In this document: piece after piece, positions 60,101 through 62,820 of the stretch
Numbering within the stretch: the first letter of the stretch is position 1
Layout of the letters: each line of letters opens with the position of its first letter
Virus record (IMG/VR): IMGVR_UViG_3300035034_000349
Location: 1-62,820 of that record
Length of the DNA: 62,820 nucleotides
Source: a virus
Strand: one strand, 5' to 3'
Position numbers and translations under genes: made by a program
The notes under the pieces: model-generated
What the model was told of the DNA's origin: nothing
Databases searched by the model: none
The model's input: only the letters and a program-made list of their open reading frames with translations

Positions 60101-62468
60101 ATTAGATATAAATGTCACAGACTCTAGTAATTATCAAAAGACTGGTGATTTAATCACTTTGCCATACACTTCAAAAGTTTTAGTGGCGCAACCTTTTGCT
60201 TCAAAGACTGAAAACATTAATCCTTATGATGTATTTTCATGGGTAGGTACAGTTGCTTTGACACCACAAACAGATGAATGGTATGAAGAACAGCAAGCTC
60301 CAGACAGACTTATTCAGAATGATGATGGTCTTGCAGATTCTTTAGCCGCGCTAAACGGACAGGTTATTTGGAATGACTGGGAAACGAATTGGCTTGGCGC
60401 GCCGCTTACAGCAACAAACGTATCATCTCGCATACTTGCCGTAGAAGGTAATGGACGCGCTGTAAGATTTGTATCTGAAGTTACACAGCTTGTTTCCAGA
60501 GAACAGGGTCAAACTCGGACTGGCGTTAGACTTAATGTAACTGAGACTACAAACACAAGATCAGAAGGTGATAGAGTTATTGCCACTGATGTAATTCCTT
60601 GGATTAGATCAAGACAAGTTGAATTTAATAGTAAAGCCTTGAAGCCTAATACACAAGTTTACCCATTCTTTGATAATGTAAATGTCACCGATTATTGTTC
60701 ACCTACTGGCGGGGCATTTGGCGATAGTCTGATTACTGATAATTCTGGTGAGGTGTCTGGTACATTTAATATTCCTAATAACGATACACTTCGTTTTAGA
60801 ACTGGTGAAAGAGTCTTTAAACTTACAGACTCCGAGACAAATGATCGAAACTTTGCCACAACGTCTTCAGAGTCTATATATACAGCAAAAGGTATTCTTG
60901 AAACAAAACAAGAAACAATCATTTCAACACGCTCGGCGCGAGTTGTCAATACTACAGTTGCTGGAAGCCGTGTTATCATAGGACAGAATCTACAGAATGT
61001 GGTTGTTCGTAGTGGGTGGTTTGATCCGCTTGCCCAGACTTTCTTGATTGAACAAGAAGGTGGCGTATTCTTAAACAAAATTGACATATTCTTTGCGACA
61101 AAAGACACTTCAGGTGTTCCTGTTAGACTTGAAATTCGCAACGTAGTAAATGGATATCCCGGCCAGTTTGTTTTACCATTCTCAGAAGTCTCGCTGAAGC
61201 CTGAAGATGTTAATATCTCTACAGACTCCACAGCCGCGACTACATTTACCTTTGAGTCTCCAGTATATTTACAAGACAATCAAGAATACTGTTTCGTATT
61301 GCTTGCAAACTCTATTGAATATAATATCTGGACTTCAAGAATTGGTGAATTTGACGTAAAGACTGGGGCTAGAATCTCCGAACAGCCTTATGCTGGTGTG
61401 TTATTTAAATCTCAGAATGCTTCTACATGGTCTGCCGATCAGGAACAAGATATTAAATTTAATATTCATCGTTGCGTATTTGATACAGCCGTACAAGGAA
61501 ATGTTCAGTTTAGAAATAAAGACTTGACAACGTCATTCCTTCCTGCAAATGCCTTGTCTACTACAGACGCTTCTGATATTGTCGGCGTATATTCACCTAA
61601 TCATGGTTTGATTGAAGATGATGAAGTTACGATATCTGGTCTTACTGCCAATGTAAACGGCATTCCTTTTGCAGAATTAAACGCAACTCATGTTATAACG
61701 TATGTAGATCATGATAACTTTTCAATAGTTGTAACGACTGATGCAAATTTGACGGGTGATGGAGACTCTTCAGGCGCAAGGATGAATAAGAATCTTCGTG
61801 TAGATGTAGCAAACTGTGTTATGGAAACAATTACTCTTCCACAAACGGCAATGGGTTGGGGCTTAAAAGTGCGCGACTCTGAAAACAGTCTTCACTCAAA
61901 CTATATTCCAATTGAAGTGAAGAGTAACGTAGAGTTTACAGATGAGAGATTTATCTTTAATACTGATAATGAATCTGCTTCAAAGTCTGTTCACGTTTTG
62001 TCACAGTTTGCCTCAGATAATGATGCAATTTCTCCAGTCATTGATACACAGCGTTCTTCAATCATTGCAATTTCAAACAGAATTAATAACACTGCAACCG
62101 ATGAATTACTACCAAGCTCGGGTGATGCATTATCGCGCTACATTACAAAGAAAATATCTCTAACAACTCCAGCTATATCAATTAGAACATATTTTGCCGC
62201 TGTTAGACCACCTTCTTCAGAAATTAAAGTCTATGTCAAGTATATGAAAGACTCAGACTCTGGTGTAGTGTTTGACGATCTTCCATACGTAGAGTTAAAT
62301 AAAATTGTTTACCCGCAAGGGTCTGAAACAGCCTTTAGAGATTATGTATTTGAATTAGAGGACATTGAACCATTTTCAACCTATGCAATCAAGATTGTAA
62401 TGGTATCCGAAGAGACTTCAGACGTACCTTTGATTAAAGACTTTAGAACAATTGCGCTTGGTACATAA
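57177..62468 (+). CDS. Giant baseplate/fibre protein with DUF4815 start (1763 aa)
   Basis: N-terminal SPYYDDFEEAKKFLQILFRPSYPVQARELSQAQS and FGRHVFKEGSMVIPGEIGV form the DUF4815 start found on large structural proteins of marine T4-like phages. The rest is beta-rich with repeated Thr/Ser/Asn stretches and a late metal/receptor-free fold. It takes the place of T4 gp9/gp10 and probably forms the rim or connects to long fibres. AATATAGGATATTA precedes the start. Confidence 0.75.
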   Translation: MVLDKNTSPYYDDFEEAKKFLQILFRPSYPVQARELSQAQSILQNQIGRFGRHVFKEGSMVIPGEIGVDLNVPYVKLDPQFNSADISATNFKENKVIGTTSGAIGYILDATNEGSGNPHTLFVKYETGNANLAFTGNTTNSSNTITNINVNAQAVFVVGANISGTGIPSNTFVESITSSTEIVISNSATETGSAADLSHKTAGSFIEGETLVTEDGTYSATVSDSLTDPVGLGSRVKIQAGVYFAKGYFIIVSEQSLILDAYDTKPSYNVGLRIVDSFVTDADDVTLVDPAAGSYNFNAPGAHRYKIDLVLSKFSNTVPAESENFIELMTLSNGSIQKRVTRPDYAELEKTLARRTNDESGSYTVKNFPIQIREHLDTGTNFGVFSSSDGGDSSKLALSIEPGKAYVQGYEIESSTTNIIAVDKARTTQTENNSTIPFTLGNYVRVNNVSGSFNISTYETVELIDVDKDDGSYPNGVIGTAKVRGMEFVSGVPSTATAQYKLFLFDIRMDSDSNGDSYQFSEVKSISNADQSKDVDTILNSAGDAELKDSGVNNSAMVLLPSQAIQSLSDVNYTVKRFNSGTMTGSALTLSLSTNESFSAYNVSNYHVAIRTLSSTASTNGYSVGDVIDLSANGATVTLGGSPIGRQVTFDIPDISGSTIDIISTVSKASVSEKTKTLTTRQQTVSFASEIYLDRADIFDIVSILDADDGDKDITDRFVLDNGQRDNFYDCGKITYRSNFKVPTGNIKINYRFFVHGTGDYFSVNSYDGVIAYEDIQTFVSPSTGAKYDLRNTADFRPRVNNTRTGFLVFSEIVANAENFVSDYAYYLPRIDKVIIDTRGNFTVSRGIPSKTPLSPKAPNNTMTLYEIGIPAYTHDVKDIAIVPIDNRRYTMHDIGRLEKRIENLEYYSSLNLLEKDTADLFIDDGAGGNRFKSGFLVDNFTSHLIGDSRLPEYTCAIDKEMGYLRAPFVSTSVPLDINVTDSSNYQKTGDLITLPYTSKVLVAQPFASKTENINPYDVFSWVGTVALTPQTDEWYEEQQAPDRLIQNDDGLADSLAALNGQVIWNDWETNWLGAPLTATNVSSRILAVEGNGRAVRFVSEVTQLVSREQGQTRTGVRLNVTETTNTRSEGDRVIATDVIPWIRSRQVEFNSKALKPNTQVYPFFDNVNVTDYCSPTGGAFGDSLITDNSGEVSGTFNIPNNDTLRFRTGERVFKLTDSETNDRNFATTSSESIYTAKGILETKQETIISTRSARVVNTTVAGSRVIIGQNLQNVVVRSGWFDPLAQTFLIEQEGGVFLNKIDIFFATKDTSGVPVRLEIRNVVNGYPGQFVLPFSEVSLKPEDVNISTDSTAATTFTFESPVYLQDNQEYCFVLLANSIEYNIWTSRIGEFDVKTGARISEQPYAGVLFKSQNASTWSADQEQDIKFNIHRCVFDTAVQGNVQFRNKDLTTSFLPANALSTTDASDIVGVYSPNHGLIEDDEVTISGLTANVNGIPFAELNATHVITYVDHDNFSIVVTTDANLTGDGDSSGARMNKNLRVDVANCVMETITLPQTAMGWGLKVRDSENSLHSNYIPIEVKSNVEFTDERFIFNTDNESASKSVHVLSQFASDNDAISPVIDTQRSSIIAISNRINNTATDELLPSSGDALSRYITKKISLTTPAISIRTYFAAVRPPSSEIKVYVKYMKDSDSGVVFDDLPYVELNKIVYPQGSETAFRDYVFELEDIEPFSTYAIKIVMVSEETSDVPLIKDFRTIALGT

Positions 62469-62469
62469 T

Positions 62470-62664
62470 ATGGAAACTGTTAAAATTGAAGGTAAACCAG
62501 ACTTAGCTAGAGTTTTAGACAGTAGAGCTATTATAAATACTGATGAAGATGCCTATGAAAAGGCTAAACGTATAAAACATAATAAACAAAAAGAATCAAA
62601 AAGACTTGACGATCTTGAAGTAAAGGTCAATAGAATCTTAGAATTGTTAGAGAATAATAAATGA
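62470..62664 (+). CDS. Small coiled-coil structural-type protein (64 aa)
   Basis: METVKIEGKPDLARVLDSRAI at the start and a charged helical end (LDDLEVKVNRILELLENNK). Such short proteins with KPDL-RD opening sit between large baseplate and fibre genes in T4-like phages. Start at 62470 directly after the giant gene's stop; the stop overlaps the next ATG. Confidence 0.6.
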   Translation: METVKIEGKPDLARVLDSRAIINTDEDAYEKAKRIKHNKQKESKRLDDLEVKVNRILELLENNK

Positions 62665-62820
62665 GTATTACAACCGTACAAATAACAGACACTCTGAATA
62701 CTTATAGAACCAGACTGAATACTGTTATCTCACGCTGGAATACACTTGGCGAGTCTGGGGATATTGTCATTACAGGCGGTGAGATTGATGGTACAACGAT
62801 TGGTCTTTCAAATCCTGCGG
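62661..62820 (+). CDS. Fibre/baseplate protein (3' end beyond window)
   Basis: ATG at 62661, open to the edge (53 codons). Begins MSITTVQITDTLNTYRTRLN and contains VITGGEIDGTTIGLSNPA, the short GG-IDGT-IG motif typical of T4-like tail-fibre and baseplate beta domains. Confidence 0.6.
   Translation, partial: MSITTVQITDTLNTYRTRLNTVISRWNTLGESGDIVITGGEIDGTTIGLSNPA

Noticed and set aside
60692-61279. 195-codon minus-strand frame opposite the giant structural gene
   Set aside because: Same reasons: no start signals, low similarity to any known protein pattern, complete overlap with a real gene.
1-62820. tRNA genes, CRISPR arrays, transposases or integrase
   Set aside because: No clover-leaf with TTCGA-type arms, no regularly spaced repeats, and no transposase or integrase motif was found. 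The phage appears lytic in this window.

Overview
The window is a contiguous piece (both ends cut) of a T4-type myovirus genome. I recognise the T4 replisome (gp43, 44/62, 45, 41, 59, 32, 61, UvsX, RegA), the late co-activator gp33, and a T4-type baseplate set (gp48, 53, 27-like, 26/51, 29-like, 5, spike, 25, 6, gp7-position, 8, a DUF4815 giant protein). Base composition is AT-rich, genes are densely packed with short overlaps, and no tRNA genes were seen. CobS/CobT-like proteins, dCMP deaminase, ThyA and glutaredoxin-linked NrdAB, and the style of the baseplate proteins resemble the marine/alphaproteobacterial branch of T4-like phages (cyanophage, Pelagibacter-phage and Cr30 types). The host cannot be fixed from the sequence. 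Early genes carry host-type TTGACA-N16/17-TATAAT promoters, and many other genes carry the T4 late motif TATAAATA.

Layout. 1-14 kb (minus): glycine-rich small genes, a MoxR AAA ATPase, a GIY-YIG endonuclease with hairpin-gated expression, nucleotide metabolism (dCMP deaminase, NrdA with intein, NrdB with an N-terminal ATP-cone, glutaredoxin, ThyA), many small early genes including one with an Acb2-like C-terminus, a late-expressed ParB/RelA-SpoT-like fusion, and primase. 14-17 kb (minus): spanin-like pair and conserved structural genes. 17.0-17.4 kb: structured ncRNA locus 1. 17.4-22.3 kb (minus) and 22.3-28.0 kb (plus): tail, baseplate and head-completion genes; gp26 and gp51 are joined by a textbook -1 frameshift site. 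28-48.3 kb (minus): replication, recombination, repair and transcription genes, with inteins in gp41 and UvsX, then CobS/CobT. 48.4-51.9 kb (plus): a small cassette with its own promoter (KxDG ligase-like, nuclease-like, nucleotidyltransferase, HAD phosphatase). 51.9-52.3 kb: ncRNA locus 2, an inverted paralogue of locus 1. 52.3-62.8 kb (plus): baseplate wedge and fibre genes.

How it works together. Early host-type promoters drive replication and takeover genes; gp33, gp45 and TATAAATA promoters drive the structural and virion-packaged proteins. Most notable are (1) the two inverted copies of a strongly promoted structured RNA, (2) the gp26-gp51 -1 frameshift signal, (3) a capsid-targeted-looking ParB-Rel fusion, (4) an Acb2-type CBASS-evasion domain, (5) an I-TevI-like late-promoter/hairpin switch on the GIY-YIG gene, (6) three endonuclease-less inteins placed in catalytic motifs, (7) a threefold repeated terminator cassette, and (8) strong over-representation of the pentamer AGTCT/AGACT.
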